Positions 1-7,960 are shown, counted from the first letter of the stretch. The stretch: 13,518 bases of DNA from Pseudomonadota bacterium (GCA_023435545.1 JAEYRQ010000109.1:1-13518); one strand, 5' to 3'. The notes: generated by a model from the sequence alone, not told the origin. Translations and numbers: made by a program.

Positions 1-1989
1 GGCCGTCGTCTGCACCACGAAGGAGACGGGGAAGCCAGCGCCGGAAGTCGGCAGCGGCGGCGGCGAGAACACCGAGCCCTTGATGCCCGGAATCGCATTG
101 ATGTGACCCTGCACCTCCTGGCTCATCTCCTTCGCCGACCGCGTGCGCTCCGACCACGGCACGAAGGTGCCGATGCCGAGCGCCGAGCTGGGCGTGCCGT
201 CGAAGCCGGTGATGGTGAAGCCGAGGTCCGTCTCCGGCATCGCCGTGAACGCCGCGGCGACGTCGTCGGCATAGAGGTTCATATAGTCGATATTGGCGTA
301 GCTCGGACCGTTGTAGATCGTGAACAGCGCGCCCTGGTCCTCCTCGGGCGCCATCTCCTGCTGGATCTGCGGGAACAGCAGGCCGATCATGCCGAGCACG
401 ATCAGGGCAAAAACGATCGTGCTCGCCCGCTCGCGCAGCGATCCCCGCAGGACGCGCATGTAGCCGCGCTGCAAGGCACCGAACACACGGTCGACGCGTG
501 CCGCGAAGCCGCCGGCGTGGGTATGGCGCAAGAGCTTCGAGCTCATCATCGGCGACAGCGTCAACGCGACGATGCCCGAGACGATGACGGCGCCGGCGAG
601 CGTCAGCGCGAACTCTCGGAACAGCGTCCCGGTCAGCCCGCCGGTCAGCGCGATCGGCGCGTAGACGGCGGCGAGCGCGATGGTCATGGAGATGACGGGG
701 GTGGCGATCTCCCGCGTGCCGCGGATCGCCGCCTGGAATGGCGTCAGTCCCTCCTCGATATGGCGGTGGATGTTCTCCAGCACGACGATGGCATCGTCGA
801 CGACCAGCCCGATCGCCAGCACCATGGCGAGCAGCGTCAAGAGGTTGATGGAGAAGCCGAGCGCCCAGAGCGCGGTCATGACGCCGATCAGCGACAGCGG
901 GATCGTCACCATCGGGATGATGGTGGCACGCACCGATCCGAGGAACAGGAAGATCACGACGATGACGATCGCCGCCGCCTCGGCGACGGTCTTCAGCACC
1001 TCGAAGATCGATTCCTGGATGAACTCGGTGGCATCGTAGACGATCTCGAGTTCGAGACCCTCCGGCAGCTCCGCGGCGATCTGCGGCAGCACCTCGCGCA
1101 CGTCGCTGACGACGGTGATGGCATTGGCGTCGGAGGCGACCTTGATGCCGAGGAACACGGCCGACTGGCCGCTCACCACAACCGCCGAATCCTGGCTCTG
1201 CGATCCGAGCTCGATCGTGGCGACATCACCGAGCCGGACGATGTCGGTGCCGGTGTTGCGCACCACCAGCGTGCGGAACTCCTCGACCGAGGTGGAATCG
1301 GTCATCGCGCGGTTCGTGACGACGTCGTAGTAGCCCTTGGTCGCACCTGCGGCGGCGGAGAAATTGTTGGCCTGCAGTGCGCCGACCACCTCGGCGGCGG
1401 TCAGCCCGAATTGGGCGAGCTTCAGCGGATCGATCCACACGCGCATCGCGAAGGTGCGCGATCCGAGGATCTCGGGCGAGGCGACGCCCGGCACCACCGA
1501 CAGTCGCGGCTGCACCACGCGCGTCAGGTACTCGGTGATCTGCTCCTCGCTCAGGATCGGCGAGGTGAAGGCGATATACATCGAGGCGAAGGTATCTCCC
1601 GTCGCCTTCAGCAGCACCGGATCGTTGATGTCGGAGGGAAGCTGGGCGCGGACCTGGTTCACCTTGGCGGTAACGTCGGTCATCGCGGCGTTGGCGTCGT
1701 AGTTCAGGCGCACAAAGACCTGGATGACGCTGGCGCTCTGCGCGCTCTTCGACGTGATGTAGTCGATGCCGTCGGCGCTGGCGACCGCCTTCTCGATCGG
1801 CTCGGTGACGAAGCCCTGCATCAGGTTGGCGTCAGCGCCGGGATAAGTGGTGGTGATGGTGATGACGGTGTTCTGCATCTCCGGGTACTGGCGCACCTGG
1901 AGGTTGGCGGCCGAGTTCAGGCCAACGACGAAGATCAGCAGGCTGACCACCACCGCCAGCACCGGACGTCGAATGAAGGTGTCGAACAC
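1..1989 (-). CDS. RND efflux pump inner-membrane transporter (AcrB/MexI-like), C-terminus off left edge
   Basis: This is the proton-driven inner-membrane subunit of a tripartite drug or solute exporter. The translation (663 codons, open to the edge) begins MFDTFIRRPVLAVVVSLLIF, the typical RND first transmembrane helix after a short cytoplasmic start. A porter-domain stretch follows (QYPEMQN..TYPGADANLM, residues 34-57). Transmembrane helices 2 to 6 run from about residue 335 to 480. The proton-relay Asp pair of helix 4 is present as D398-D399 (LVVDDAIVVLENIHRHIEEG), matching D407/D408 of AcrB. Family members are about 1030 residues, so about a third is missing beyond position 1. The GTG start at 1989 is chosen because it places the conserved N-terminus correctly and has a GAGGGGAG motif 8 bases upstream. 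The gene lies 48 bases behind the membrane fusion protein gene and is surely in its operon. The N-terminal sequence resembles MexI-type pumps more than AcrB; the substrate is unknown. Confidence 0.95.
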   Translation of the reverse strand, partial: MFDTFIRRPVLAVVVSLLIFVVGLNSAANLQVRQYPEMQNTVITITTTYPGADANLMQGFVTEPIEKAVASADGIDYITSKSAQSASVIQVFVRLNYDANAAMTDVTAKVNQVRAQLPSDINDPVLLKATGDTFASMYIAFTSPILSEEQITEYLTRVVQPRLSVVPGVASPEILGSRTFAMRVWIDPLKLAQFGLTAAEVVGALQANNFSAAAGATKGYYDVVTNRAMTDSTSVEEFRTLVVRNTGTDIVRLGDVATIELGSQSQDSAVVVSGQSAVFLGIKVASDANAITVVSDVREVLPQIAAELPEGLELEIVYDATEFIQESIFEVLKTVAEAAAIVIVVIFLFLGSVRATIIPMVTIPLSLIGVMTALWALGFSINLLTLLAMVLAIGLVVDDAIVVLENIHRHIEEGLTPFQAAIRGTREIATPVISMTIALAAVYAPIALTGGLTGTLFREFALTLAGAVIVSGIVALTLSPMMSSKLLRHTHAGGFAARVDRVFGALQRGYMRVLRGSLRERASTIVFALIVLGMIGLLFPQIQQEMAPEEDQGALFTIYNGPSYANIDYMNLYADDVAAAFTAMPETDLGFTITGFDGTPSSALGIGTFVPWSERTRSAKEMSQEVQGHINAIPGIKGSVFSPPPLPTSGAGFPVSFVVQTTA

Positions 1990-2037
1990 GGGATCTGCTC
2001 CCCTCGGCTCGTGCCGGAACGGACTGGTAGGGCTGGC

Positions 2038-3156
2038 CTAGTAGGGCTGGGCGACGACGTCGGCCTGCGGCATCGGCTCATCGGAGACCGAAATCTGCAT
2101 GCCTGGCGACAGTTTGAGCTGACCGGCGGTGACGACCGTGTCGCTGGCCGCCACGCCTTCCTCGATCACCACCTGGTCGCCGCGCCGGTCGCCGACGCGC
2201 ACGACGACGCGCTTGACGGTCGGGTGCTCGGCATCCTCGGCCGGAGGCTCCACGACATAGACGAAGTCCCCGTAGAGGTTGTAGCTGATCGCTGAGGAAG
2301 GGACGACAACAACGTCGCGCTCGTCGGCGAGATCGACCGACACGCTGGCGAACATGCCGGGCCGCAGGGCCCCGTCGGGGTTCGGAATGCTCCCCTCGAC
2401 GCGGATCAGGCCCGTTGCAGGATCGACCCGGGGCTCCAGCGAGGTGATCTTGCCGTCGAACACCTTTCCGGGCACAGCATCGCTGGTGACGCGGATGGCG
2501 CGGCCTGGCACGATCTGGACCAGATCGCGCTGGCCGACGCTGAAATCGACCAGCAGGGTGTCGAGGTTCTGCAGGTTGACGATCGCGGTGCCCGGCTGGA
2601 TGTACTCGCCGAGGTCGATCTGGCGGATGCCCAGCACGCCGTCGAAGGGCGCGTAGACGGTCTTCTTGTCGATCTGCGCCTGAAGCGCGGCCACCTGCGC
2701 GCGCAGGGATTCCATCTGGTAGAGACGCTCGTCGATATTGGCCTGGGAAACGGTCGAGCCCGGCGCCAGCGAGGCAACGCGCTTGTAGTTGGCCTCCGAC
2801 AGCGAGAAGTTGGCTTCGGCGGCACGCAGGTTCGCCTCCTCGATCTCGGAATCGAGCTTCACCAGCACGTCGCCTTCCTTCACGGCCTGGCCGGACTCGA
2901 AGCTGATCGACTGCACGACGCCGCCCACATAGGGCGTGACGTCGACGCCGTTGACCGCGCGCAGCGTGCCGATGGCGGGAACAGTCGTGTGCCAGCGATC
3001 CGTCGTCGCCGTCGCCGTCGAGACGCTGATGACCGGCTTCGGCATGTTGGCAAAGAACTCGCCGATCATCTTGTTCTTGAACATGATGAAGCCGTAGACG
3101 CCGCCGAAGATCACTCCGGCGATCAGTAGCATCACCAACATCCGTACCCAGCGCAT
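2038..3156 (-). CDS. RND efflux periplasmic adaptor (membrane fusion protein, HlyD/AcrA/MexH-like)
   Basis: This 372-residue periplasmic adaptor links the RND pump to an outer-membrane channel. Residues 5-25 form one hydrophobic helix and no lipobox cysteine is visible, so it is probably held by an uncleaved N-terminal anchor rather than a lipid. The order is as expected for the family: first half of the lipoyl domain (about 68-103, VTPYVGGVVQSISFESGQAV..GDVLVKLD), a short alpha-helical hairpin (about 104-165), the second lipoyl half (VYAPFDGVLGIRQIDLGEYI, 167-186), a beta-barrel (about 200-275, with PRVDPATGLIRVEGSI), and a membrane-proximal domain (about 280-355). The ATG start has a GAGGA motif 8 bases upstream. 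The gene begins 51 bases after the tetR stop and ends 48 bases before the pump start. No outer-membrane factor gene is seen; it may lie beyond the left edge or elsewhere in the genome. Confidence 0.95.
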   Translation of the reverse strand: MRWVRMLVMLLIAGVIFGGVYGFIMFKNKMIGEFFANMPKPVISVSTATATTDRWHTTVPAIGTLRAVNGVDVTPYVGGVVQSISFESGQAVKEGDVLVKLDSEIEEANLRAAEANFSLSEANYKRVASLAPGSTVSQANIDERLYQMESLRAQVAALQAQIDKKTVYAPFDGVLGIRQIDLGEYIQPGTAIVNLQNLDTLLVDFSVGQRDLVQIVPGRAIRVTSDAVPGKVFDGKITSLEPRVDPATGLIRVEGSIPNPDGALRPGMFASVSVDLADERDVVVVPSSAISYNLYGDFVYVVEPPAEDAEHPTVKRVVVRVGDRRGDQVVIEEGVAASDTVVTAGQLKLSPGMQISVSDEPMPQADVVAQPY

Positions 3157-3207
3157 GGGAATGTCCTCGTCAGAAGTGCGGCCGCGTCCGGCGACGGCAC
3201 GAGATCG

Positions 3208-3801
3208 TCAGATGGTCAGGTCTTCTTTGGCGGGGGCGGCGGCGGGCGTGTCGTCGTCCACGAGCGAGGCCATATAGGACCAGATCCGCTCCCGCCCAGC
3301 GTCGTCCAGTGGCGAAATTCCGAGCAGATCCCAGAACATCAGACCATCGGATGCCAGCCAGACGAGCGTCGCCATCCGAGCATTCGGCGACTCCCGCTCC
3401 AGTTCCCGCAGTGTGTCGGTCAGTTCGGTGCGAAGCGGCGCCAGCAAGTTCGGGTTCTCCGCCACGCCCGCCAGAACCGCGAGCTTGGCTCCCCGGTCGA
3501 GCGGCACATCTCGCTTTGCGGCGAGCAATGTGCGCACCACTGCATTGGGGCGCGCGCCGTCGGCGTCGCGCAATTCGGCGAGATAGGCGCGGTGCCGCTC
3601 GATGAAGACGCCGATCATGCCTTCGATCAGCGACTGCTTGGACGGGAAGTTGTAGAGCAGCCCGCCCTTGCTGAGCCCTGCCTCCATGGCGACGGCATCC
3701 AGCGTGAGGTTGGCGGGTCCCCGCTTCGCCACCACCCGCTCGGCGGCCTCGAGGATCTTCGCCTTCGACTTCGTATTTCGTATGCGCTCGCGACCGGCCA
3801 T
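3208..3801 (-). CDS. TetR/AcrR-family transcriptional regulator of the efflux operon
   Basis: This 197-residue repressor-type regulator has an N-terminal TetR helix-turn-helix. Residues 12-58 read SKAKILEAAERVVAKRG..NLTLDAVAMEAGLSKGGLLYNFPSK, with the recognition helix around LSKGGLLYNF (43-52), a very typical TetR pattern. The remainder is a helical ligand-binding and dimerisation domain containing an FWDLLGISPLDDAGRERIW segment near residues 156-174. The gene is first in the tetR-adaptor-pump operon and has its own promoter with an overlapping palindrome, so it most likely represses itself and the pump and is released by a pump substrate. This role is inferred from position. The ATG at 3801 is supported by an AGGGG motif 9 bases upstream and by a normal family N-terminus. 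Confidence 0.93.
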   Translation of the reverse strand: MAGRERIRNTKSKAKILEAAERVVAKRGPANLTLDAVAMEAGLSKGGLLYNFPSKQSLIEGMIGVFIERHRAYLAELRDADGARPNAVVRTLLAAKRDVPLDRGAKLAVLAGVAENPNLLAPLRTELTDTLRELERESPNARMATLVWLASDGLMFWDLLGISPLDDAGRERIWSYMASLVDDDTPAAAPAKEDLTI

Positions 3802-3813
3802 GCGGAATAACCC

Positions 3814-3835
3814 CTATACCGACTGGACGGTACAG
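3814..3835. promoter_or_regulatory. Candidate TetR operator (imperfect 22-base palindrome)
   Basis: Arms CTaTACCG (3814-3821) and CGGTAcAG (3828-3835) flank the six bases ACTGGA. Seven of the eight arm positions pair, and the mismatch is 3816/3833. The core TACCG-N6-CGGTA has the ACCG/CGGT half-site style seen in many TetR-family operators. It covers the end of the -10 element and the expected transcription start of tetR, and sits 13 bases upstream of the tetR ATG, so a bound dimer would block initiation. Binding is inferred, not shown. Confidence 0.55.
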
Positions 3836-3861
3836 ATAATGCCGGTCGCAGATCCAGTCAA
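3833..3861 (-). promoter_or_regulatory. Candidate sigma70-type promoter of the tetR-adaptor-pump operon
   Basis: Read on the minus strand there is TTGACT (3861-3856), a 17-base spacer, then TATCTG (3838-3833). This is 5/6 and 4/6 to the -35 and -10 consensus with ideal spacing. Transcription would begin near 3826, about 25 bases before the tetR ATG and inside the palindrome described separately. The call comes from sequence inspection only. Confidence 0.55.
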
Positions 3862-3928
3862 GCGAATGTTGCGCCGCAGCAAGACGGCGGGTGCCACTGC
3901 GATACGGCGTGTGGGCAAAGCTCGCAGG

Positions 3929-3944
3929 CCAGGTCGAGACCTGG
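3929..3944 (-). terminator. Short hairpin after the malonyl-CoA decarboxylase stop
   Basis: Two bases past the stop codon the minus strand reads CCAGGT-CTCG-ACCTGG, a perfect 6-bp stem with a 4-base loop (the palindrome extends one more pair into the loop). No T-run follows, so it is not a classical intrinsic terminator. It may act as a Rho-dependent terminator boundary or protect the 3' end. It separates malonyl-CoA decarboxylase from the tetR promoter. Confidence 0.4.
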
Positions 3945-3945
3945 T

Positions 3946-5304
3946 TCAGCCGCCGGCTGTGGCGACGACGAGCGCCGTCGTCTCGGCGGGGGACACCTTG
4001 GCCAAACGCTTCACCGCCGGGCTCGCGACAACCTCGCCTTTGTTGACGTAAGCCTCGTGGTTCCGCTCGATCTGCTTGGGATCGTAGAGATAATTGACCA
4101 TCAGGCCGTACGATTCGCCGATGCCCTTGGGGGAGGGGTCGCCGAGAAAATCCAGCCGCTCCAGCCGCGCCCCGTTGCCGAGATGGAAGCGCGCGACGGG
4201 ATCGGGCGGCGTGCCGCGCTGAGTCTTGGCCGCGAGGAAGTAACGGGCGGCGAGTGCCATCAGCTCAGGCCTGACGACCTCCGCGCGCTCGTCGGTCCAC
4301 CAGCCTTCGGAATCGAGGATCTCCATTACCTGCGGATCGATGCCGGCGAGGCCATCCTCCCCCGAGCGCTGCTCCTCGATCCAGCGGCGAAAGCCGGGCA
4401 CCGGCGACAGGGTGACGTAGGTCTTGAGGGCCGGCAGCGCGCGGGCGAGTTCCTCCACCACCTGCTTGATCAGGAAGTTGCCGAAGGAGATGCCCTTCAG
4501 CCCCTCCTGGCAGTTGGAGATCGAGTAGAACACCGCCGTCGTCGCCTGCTCCGGCTCGATCGGCTCGCGGCCCTCAGCCAGGATGGGACCGATCGCCTCC
4601 GGGATCGCAGGCATCAGCGCGACTTCGACGAAGATCACCGGCTCGTCCACCAGAGCGGGGTGGAAGAAGGCGTACAGGCGGCGGTCTCTGGGGTCGATGC
4701 GGCCGCGCAGATCCTCCCAGCCATTGATGGCGTGCACCGCCTCGTAGCGGATGATGCGCTCGAGGATCACGGCCGGGGTCGACCAGTCGATGCGCTTCAG
4801 CACCAGGAAACCACGGTTGAACCAGGAGGAGAGCAAATGCGCGAAATCGGTGTCCACGGGCCGGAACCCGGGATGGTCGCGCAGGCGCTCCAGGAGGTCG
4901 GCACGCATGGCGACCAGCGCCGCAGTGCCGCCCGGCGCGCGGTTGAGACGGCGGATCAGCTCCTGGCGGCGGGGCTCGGAGGCTTCGTGCAGGCGGATCG
5001 CATTCATCTCGCCCGGATCCTCGAGATAGGCGCGGGCCGCGGCCGCCAGCGCCTCCGGCTCGGCGCCGAAATCCTCGGCCAGGATCCTGAAGAACGCCGT
5101 CTTGCCGGCCGAATCGAGCAAGTCGTAGCTGTCGAGCAACTCCCTGGCGAGCGCCACGCCCGTCGCCTCGCCGCGCCCGCTCAGAAGGTCGGCGGCGAGG
5201 CTGCCAAGCGTGCGTCCGGACGGCCGCCTGTCGCGACGGTCGATCAGCGCACGCCCCCGGTCGACGATCACCGAGAGCATGTCGTTGAAGAAGGACGTGT
5301 CCAT
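3946..5304 (-). CDS. Malonyl-CoA decarboxylase (MCD/MatA family)
   Basis: This enzyme converts malonyl-CoA to acetyl-CoA and CO2, either to use malonate-derived carbon or to lower malonyl-CoA. The 452-residue length fits bacterial MCD. Residues 1-150 are a helical domain (RAYLEDPGEMNAIRLHEASEP near 91-111, LLSSWFNRGFLVLKRIDW at 157-174). The C-terminal acetyltransferase-like fold holds the family motifs: SNCQEGLKGISFGNFLIKQV (263-282, the CoA-binding loop), TLSPVPGFRRW (298-308, carrying S300) and FHLGNGARLERL (373-384, carrying H374). S300 and H374 match the catalytic Ser329 and His423 of human MCD by motif. The ATG at 5304 has a weak GGAAG motif. The upstream VOC gene is 226 bases away. No malonyl-CoA synthetase (matB) or malonate carrier (matC) is adjacent, unlike the mat operon of rhizobia, so the physiological role here is open. 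Confidence 0.95.
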   Translation of the reverse strand: MDTSFFNDMLSVIVDRGRALIDRRDRRPSGRTLGSLAADLLSGRGEATGVALARELLDSYDLLDSAGKTAFFRILAEDFGAEPEALAAAARAYLEDPGEMNAIRLHEASEPRRQELIRRLNRAPGGTAALVAMRADLLERLRDHPGFRPVDTDFAHLLSSWFNRGFLVLKRIDWSTPAVILERIIRYEAVHAINGWEDLRGRIDPRDRRLYAFFHPALVDEPVIFVEVALMPAIPEAIGPILAEGREPIEPEQATTAVFYSISNCQEGLKGISFGNFLIKQVVEELARALPALKTYVTLSPVPGFRRWIEEQRSGEDGLAGIDPQVMEILDSEGWWTDERAEVVRPELMALAARYFLAAKTQRGTPPDPVARFHLGNGARLERLDFLGDPSPKGIGESYGLMVNYLYDPKQIERNHEAYVNKGEVVASPAVKRLAKVSPAETTALVVATAGG

Positions 5305-5530
5305 TCAGAGCTTCCGATTCGACGCTCGGGCCAAGGGCCGCAGCATGCAGACTCCGCCGGCGAGGGCAACTCCCGGGGCGGCCACAAAGTTGCGAGCGGA
5401 CGGCCCCTGCTGGCAAGTCTGCCCCGCAAGGATGACGCGCTCATGGCGCGGATGGATCGGGACTGGCCGGCGCGGCCCAATGCCGAGGCAGGCGAGCACC
5501 CAATTCCCGCCCGCACAGTGGCGCATCAGG
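5305..5530. other. 226-base spacer between the VOC gene and the decarboxylase
   Basis: I see no convincing promoter, terminator or RNA here. On the minus strand an open frame of 73 codons (ATG at 5526, TGA at 5307-5305) fills the gap almost exactly, starting four bases after the VOC stop and abutting the decarboxylase ATG. It has weak ribosome-binding signals and no recognisable domain, so it is reported as an observation and not called as a gene. Confidence 0.3.
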
Positions 5531-6139
5531 TCACTTCGCCGGGTCCTTCGGCGTCCACAGAACCGTTTCGGCATCCGCCTCATAGGCCATGCCGGCCGGA
5601 TAGCTGATCGCTTCGAATTGCAGGCCCCAGGGCGCCTGGAAGTAGATGATCGCCTGGCCGGCCGCCGGTCCGCCGTCGACCTTCAGCGGACCGAAGCGCG
5701 TGGCGATGCCCTTCTCGTCCAGATAGGCCTTTGCCGCATCGATGTCATCGACGTAGAAGGCGATGTGGAAGGCGCCGATGTCGCTGTTCTTCTGCTGCAG
5801 GTCGCGCTGGTCCGGTGCGGTGTACTTGAACAGCTCGATATTGGAGCCGAAGCCGCAGCGCATCAGCGTGATCTCCTCGATCACCGCCTTCTGATCGACG
5901 CCGAGCAGGTCGGTCATGAAGGTGCCCTGGTCGTCCGCGAACGGGCCGAAGCTCATCGCCTTCTCGCAGCCGAGGATCGTCTCGAAGAACTCCACCGCCT
6001 GCGCCATGTCCGGCACGGTCACGCCGGTGTGGTCGTGACCCCGCATGCCCGGAATGGGATCGGCCGCGGCGAAGCCCGCCGTCGCCGCAAATGCGTAAGC
6101 CGCCACCGCCCCGGCAGATGCCAACCGTCTCATCGTCAT
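5531..6139 (-). CDS. Exported VOC-superfamily (glyoxalase/dioxygenase fold) protein
   Basis: This is a 202-residue protein with an N-terminal signal peptide (MTMRRLASAGAVAAYAFAAT..GFAAA, likely cut after A26 before DPIPG), so it is expected in the periplasm. The mature part has two VOC beta-alpha-beta-beta-beta modules: HDHTGVTVPDMAQAVEFFETIL (35-56) and GAFHIAFYVDDIDAAKAYLDEKG (122-144). Candidate metal ligands at the usual strand positions are H37 (or H35), E102 (NIELFKY), H125 and E176 (LQFEAISYP), so a metal-dependent role is possible. The family covers glyoxalase I, extradiol dioxygenases, epimerases and metal-binding resistance proteins; no specific reaction can be assigned. Three in-frame ATGs lie at 6145, 6139 and 6133. 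I chose 6139 because an AGGGG motif sits 7 bases upstream, too close to the first ATG. The gene follows the ABC importer operon by 79 bases on the same strand, behind a GC hairpin. Export of a VOC protein is unusual. Confidence 0.85.
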   Translation of the reverse strand: MTMRRLASAGAVAAYAFAATAGFAAADPIPGMRGHDHTGVTVPDMAQAVEFFETILGCEKAMSFGPFADDQGTFMTDLLGVDQKAVIEEITLMRCGFGSNIELFKYTAPDQRDLQQKNSDIGAFHIAFYVDDIDAAKAYLDEKGIATRFGPLKVDGGPAAGQAIIYFQAPWGLQFEAISYPAGMAYEADAETVLWTPKDPAK

Positions 6140-6198
6140 CGTCATTCCCCTGTGGTTGCTGGCGGGCCTCGTTGGTATCGATCCCCGGAGCGGACCCG

Positions 6199-6215
6199 CC
6201 GCCCCCCGGGGGCGG
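6199..6215 (-). terminator. GC-rich hairpin between the last importer gene and the VOC gene
   Basis: Three bases past the ATPase stop codon, the minus strand can form CCGCCCC-cgg-GGGGCGG, a 7-bp all-GC stem with a 3-base loop. There is no T-run. It could partly terminate transcription, mark a processing site or stabilise the importer transcript, which would decouple VOC expression from the transporter. Function is inferred. Confidence 0.35.
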
Positions 6216-6218
6216 ACT

Positions 6219-7076
6219 TCAGGCAGCCTCCTCGCTTCCCGGACCGCGCCCGAGCCAGTCCGGATCGGGCTCGGGCAGCGGGATCGCATCGATCAGCGTG
6301 CGCGTGTAGGCGGATTTCGGGGCCCTGAACAGGGATTCCGATGTCCCCTCCTCCTCGACGATTCCCGCCCGCATCACGTAGACGCGGTCGCAGAGCGCGC
6401 GCACGACGGAGAGGTCGTGGCTGATGAACGCCATTGCCAGCCCCATCTCGGCGGTGAGACCCTTGAGGATCGTCAGCACCTGCGCCTGGGTGGAGACGTC
6501 GAGGCCAGAGACGATCTCGTCGGCCAGCACGAAGTCGGGCCTCAGCACGACCGCCCGTGCGATGCCGACGCGCTGGCGCTGCCCGCCCGACAGTTCGTGC
6601 GGATAGCGGCGGATAGCGGCGGCCGGCAACCCGACACGGTCGAGGACATCGGCAGCGATGCGCTCCGCCGCGCGGCGGTCCGGGGCGAGGCCGTGCAGCA
6701 GCGCCGGCTCGGTGAGGATGCGCCCGATCGTATGGCGCGGGTTGAGCGAGGACATCGGGTCCTGGAAGATCATCTGCATCCGCCGGCGCAAGGGCCGCCA
6801 TCCGGCCTCGTCGAGCCCGAGCAGGTCGATGCCGTCGAAGGAGACGGTCCCCGCCACCGGCCGGACCAGCCCGAGCAGCGCCCGGCCCAGCGTGCTCTTG
6901 CCGGAACCGGATTCGCCCACGACGCCGACGGTCTCGCCACGCCAGATCGAGAAGTCGACGCCCTTGAGGACCGGTACGCCTTGAACCTTGCGGGCGAACA
7001 GCCCGCCGCCGCCGCCATAGGCAACGACGAGCCCGCGCGCGGAAAGCAGCGGCGCGATCTTCAGCGGGTCGCTCAT
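6219..7076 (-). CDS. Peptide/nickel-class ABC transporter ATP-binding protein (DppF/OppF-like)
   Basis: This is a 285-residue ATPase that pairs with the upstream ATPase to power the importer at the cytoplasmic face of the membrane. Visible motifs are Walker A GESGSGKST (54-62), Q-loop Q105 in IFQDPMSSLNPR, signature LSGGQRQR (162-169), Walker B FVLADE (182-187) and the switch histidine H220 (ISHDLS). The residue after the catalytic Glu is I188 (ADEIVSGLDVS), where most ABC proteins have Pro. The C-terminus (SLFRAPKSAYTRTLIDAIPLPEPD) matches the oligopeptide-type tail. The ATG at 7076 overlaps the previous stop as ATGA, indicating translational coupling. The frame stays open upstream, but that stretch is antisense-like and overlaps the coding region of the previous gene. 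Confidence 0.95.
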   Translation of the reverse strand: MSDPLKIAPLLSARGLVVAYGGGGGLFARKVQGVPVLKGVDFSIWRGETVGVVGESGSGKSTLGRALLGLVRPVAGTVSFDGIDLLGLDEAGWRPLRRRMQMIFQDPMSSLNPRHTIGRILTEPALLHGLAPDRRAAERIAADVLDRVGLPAAAIRRYPHELSGGQRQRVGIARAVVLRPDFVLADEIVSGLDVSTQAQVLTILKGLTAEMGLAMAFISHDLSVVRALCDRVYVMRAGIVEEEGTSESLFRAPKSAYTRTLIDAIPLPEPDPDWLGRGPGSEEAA

Positions 7077-7960
7077 GCGCGGGCCTCCGTATTCGGACCG
7101 TCGCCGGCGAGAATCTCGGCGCGCAGGCTCGCGATAAGTGCCGGCGGGATCGGATGGAAGTCGGCGCCTGGCCGGTCGTAGCGCGGATTGGCGTCGATCA
7201 GTGCGCGGGTGTAGTCGGCGCGGGGATCGCGCAGCAGATCCGCGGTCGGCCGCTGCTCGATCACCTTGCCCATGTAGAGCACGGTGACATGGTCGCAAAT
7301 CTGGGCGACGACGCCGAGGTCATGGGTGACGAAGACGATCGCGGTTCCGTGGCGCTCCTGCATCGAACGGATCAGCCGGAGGATCTGCTTCTGCACGGTC
7401 ACGTCCAGCGCCGTCGTCGGCTCGTCGGCAATCACCAGCTTTGGATCGAGGGCGAAGGCGGCGGCAATCAGCACGCGCTGGCGCATGCCGCCGGAGAGTT
7501 CGTGCGGATAGACGCGCATCACCCGCTCCGGGTCACGGATGTGCACCTCGTCGAGGAGCGCCAGCGCCCTTTCCTCAGCCTGCCGCCGCGACAGGCCGCG
7601 CTTCAGCCTGAGCCCATCGGTGAGCTGGGCGGCGATGCGCCGGCCGGGATTGAGCGCGGTCAGCGGATCCTGCGGGATCAGCGCGATCTCCTCGCCGAGC
7701 AGCGCGCGAAACTCGCGCCGGGGGATGGTCAGCAGGTCCCGGCCGCGAAACAGGATGCGGCCGCCGTCGATCCCCACGGTCGAGGGCAGGATGCCGAGGA
7801 TCGCCTTGGCGATCGTCGATTTGCCGGCCCCGGACTCGCCGACCAGACCGTGCACCTGGCCGGCGTCCAGGTAGAAGGACACGTCACGCAGGATGCGTTC
7901 GCTGCCGCCCCGGCTCGAGGAGGCCGAAAGCCCGGTCACCGAGAGCAGCGGCGCGCTCAT
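7073..7960 (-). CDS. Peptide/nickel-class ABC transporter ATP-binding protein (DppD/OppD-like)
   Basis: This 295-residue protein is the first of the two ATPases. Motifs are Walker [10 protein letters not shown] (41-49), Q-loop Q97 ([12 protein letters not shown]), signature LSGGMRQR (155-162), Walker [13 protein letters not shown] (175-186) and the switch histidine H213 (VTHDLG). The tail [33 protein letters not shown] (241-273) is the oligopeptide/dipeptide ABC C-terminal extension, which in some family members carries Fe-S cysteines. No cysteine cluster is visible here. The ATG at 7960 overlaps the permease stop as ATGA, and the gene ends in another ATGA overlap with the second ATPase. The two ATPases are expected to act as a heterodimer, as in Dpp and Opp systems. 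Confidence 0.96.
   Translation of the reverse strand: MSAPLLSVTGLSASSSRGGSERILRDVSFYLDAGQVHGLVGESGAGKSTIAKAILGILPSTVGIDGGRILFRGRDLLTIPRREFRALLGEEIALIPQDPLTALNPGRRIAAQLTDGLRLKRGLSRRQAEERALALLDEVHIRDPERVMRVYPHELSGGMRQRVLIAAAFALDPKLVIADEPTTALDVTVQKQILRLIRSMQERHGTAIVFVTHDLGVVAQICDHVTVLYMGKVIEQRPTADLLRDPRADYTRALIDANPRYDRPGADFHPIPPALIASLRAEILAGDGPNTEARA

Noticed and set aside
103..2295. 730-codon open frame on the plus strand
   Set aside because: It is antisense to the RND pump and adaptor genes, rich in Arg, His, Asp and Gly with no domain. Such long shadow frames are normal in GC-rich DNA with strong third-position bias.
4057..5607. 516-codon plus-strand frame
   Set aside because: It is a shadow of malonyl-CoA decarboxylase, whose minus-strand frame shows clear catalytic motifs.
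6140..6289. N-terminal extension of the VOC protein to 6289
   Set aside because: The added residues are Arg/Pro-rich, overlap the upstream ATPase end, and would bury the signal peptide. The ATG cluster at 6133-6145 fits an exported protein.
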